A stretch of 16,563 nt of DNA from Euperipatoides rowelli (taxonomy: Eukaryota; Onychophora; Udeonychophora; Euonychophora; Peripatopsidae): NCBI GenBank assembly GCA_003024985.2, contig PXIH01S0012416.1, one strand, 5' to 3'. Shown one piece after another: positions 15,775 through 16,563 of this stretch. Each line of letters starts with the position of its first letter. Position 1 is the stretch's first letter. The translations under genes were made by a program, and so were the position numbers. The notes below the pieces were generated by a model. It was not told the DNA's origin and did not search any database. It saw only the letters and a list, made by a program, of their open reading frames with translations.

Positions 15775-16563
15775 CTATTTGCAAAAGTCACAAATGTACA
15801 CATCTTTCTCAGCACCTGCACTCTCACTGTGTGCCCACATAAAACCCTGAAAACACTTTACCCAAAGTTCTCCCTTTGTGTCTTCAGAGAACAATCCTTC
15901 ACAAAACATGCAACTGGCATCCTCTTCATCTGGTAAGTTCCCCTGAGGTATTTCCAGATCACTGTCATCCAGAGGAGAATCTGGAGGTTCAACATCATCT
16001 TCTGAATCTAATGACTGTGGCTTCTGCTTTGAAGGCCTCTTACTTGTTTGTGTGTTTTCGTTTGAACCATTATTTTTTTTTCTTTTTACAATACCATTGT
16101 CATGGAATGTCAATCTCTTCTTGGCCTTGTTGGCTGCATTTTTTTCTAAAGATAGAGACAATGCTTTTTTGTATGGAGTTTCAGTGATAACACAGGAACC
16201 TGCAGACTTGCGACCTCGATTTGTAACATTCTTCCTAATAGAAGGAACTGGAGCGATCTCAAAAGGACTCACTTTTTCTTTCTTATTCAATATTATGGAA
16301 TCTTGCTTTGAGTAGCTGGAGAGCAAGTCTGAGATGGTGTTGAAGCAGAGGATGCTTGCTTTGATATTCCAGGAAGAATCTGCTGAGTAGCTGGAGAGCA
16401 AGTCTGAGATGGTGTTGAAGCAGAGGATGTAGGAGATTCTGTCAGTGTGAGATCTGGGGTCTGTGGTGTTGCACTGCATGTCTTCTCTGCTTCAATTTGA
16501 GAGGCTATGAAATCAGCATCACTGAAAATATTCTTGTTTAATGGAAATATTCCAGTTGCTCTA
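15775..16563 (-). mobile_element. Tigger/pogo-like transposase C-terminus with PHD-like finger (element B), cut by window edge
   Basis: At the right edge the minus strand reads ATGIFPLNKNIFSDADFI, the end of the DDE_1 domain (RxTGIxPxNxxIF pattern). A Ser/Thr/Pro linker ending SSASTPSQTCSPATQ follows, which is duplicated (see the 75-bp repeat). After a frameshift near 16300 it continues KEKVSPFEIAPVPSIRK, NRGRKSAGSCVITETPYKKA, a basic and then an acidic region, and a PHD-like finger: CMFCEGLFSEDTKGELW, VKCFQGFMWAHSESAGAEK, YICDFCK, with the stop at 15775. Within the finger the fourth ligand is Gly (C-F-Q-G) and the residue after His-x2 is Ser instead of Cys, so the finger is probably broken. 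It is related to element A in layout but clearly distinct in sequence. Confidence 0.85.
16309..16429 (-). repeat. 75-bp in-frame tandem duplication inside Tigger-like element B
   Basis: 46 bp at 16309-16354 are repeated exactly at 16384-16429, giving a period of 75 bp (25 codons). Both encode SSASTPSQTCSPATQ in the transposase linker frame. Perfect identity within otherwise decayed sequence points to a recent duplication in the linker. Confidence 0.95.

Noticed and set aside
15876-16315. Plus-strand open frames opposite the Tigger B transposase
   Set aside because: They are shadows of the minus-strand coding sequence, which has clear family motifs.

Overview
The window looks like AT-rich nuclear DNA of an invertebrate, most likely an arthropod. 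The case rests on its content: jockey/CR1-like LINEs, hAT and Tigger/pogo DNA transposons, a Ty3/gypsy retrotransposon fragment, and one exon-like reading frame ending at a splice donor. Nothing bacterial is visible: there are no operons, ribosome-binding sites, tRNA or rRNA genes, or CRISPR arrays. I cannot name the species.

Almost everything recognisable is mobile-element debris, and every recognisable coding piece lies on the minus strand. Left to right: a LINE reverse transcriptase tail (1-186); an element-poor interval; a possible host exon with a P2X7-type C-terminal zinc-domain start (1185-1420); the RT half of a LINE (about 1620-3060); a decayed hAT transposase of the ZMYM1/DUF4371 type (about 3325-5340); a Ty3/gypsy relic in which gag is joined to the end of integrase (5444-6338); the endonuclease half of a LINE (about 6620-7797); a diverged repeat cluster (8038-8540); a 5'-truncated LINE 3' end (about 8935-9505); a Tigger-like element (9557-11612); two direct copies of an unnamed gene family with a cysteine-rich CXC domain (11610-13335); a second hAT (13337-14819); an orphan hAT-like terminus with palindromes (15139-15220); and a second Tigger-like element entering from the right edge (15506-16563).

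The genes do not form a pathway. The interest lies in how the pieces are joined. The LINE endonuclease and RT halves flank the gypsy/hAT block as if one LINE had been split. The gypsy relic lacks protease, RT, RNase H and the integrase core. One CXC copy has lost 207 bp relative to its neighbour. The hAT/CXC junction falls within a few bases. The two Tigger elements share a terminal plan: a CA..TAG..GAGAT-like end followed by copies of an element-specific motif.

All family calls come from reading translated motifs by eye. No database search or alignment program was used, and boundaries given as 'about' are uncertain by tens of bases.
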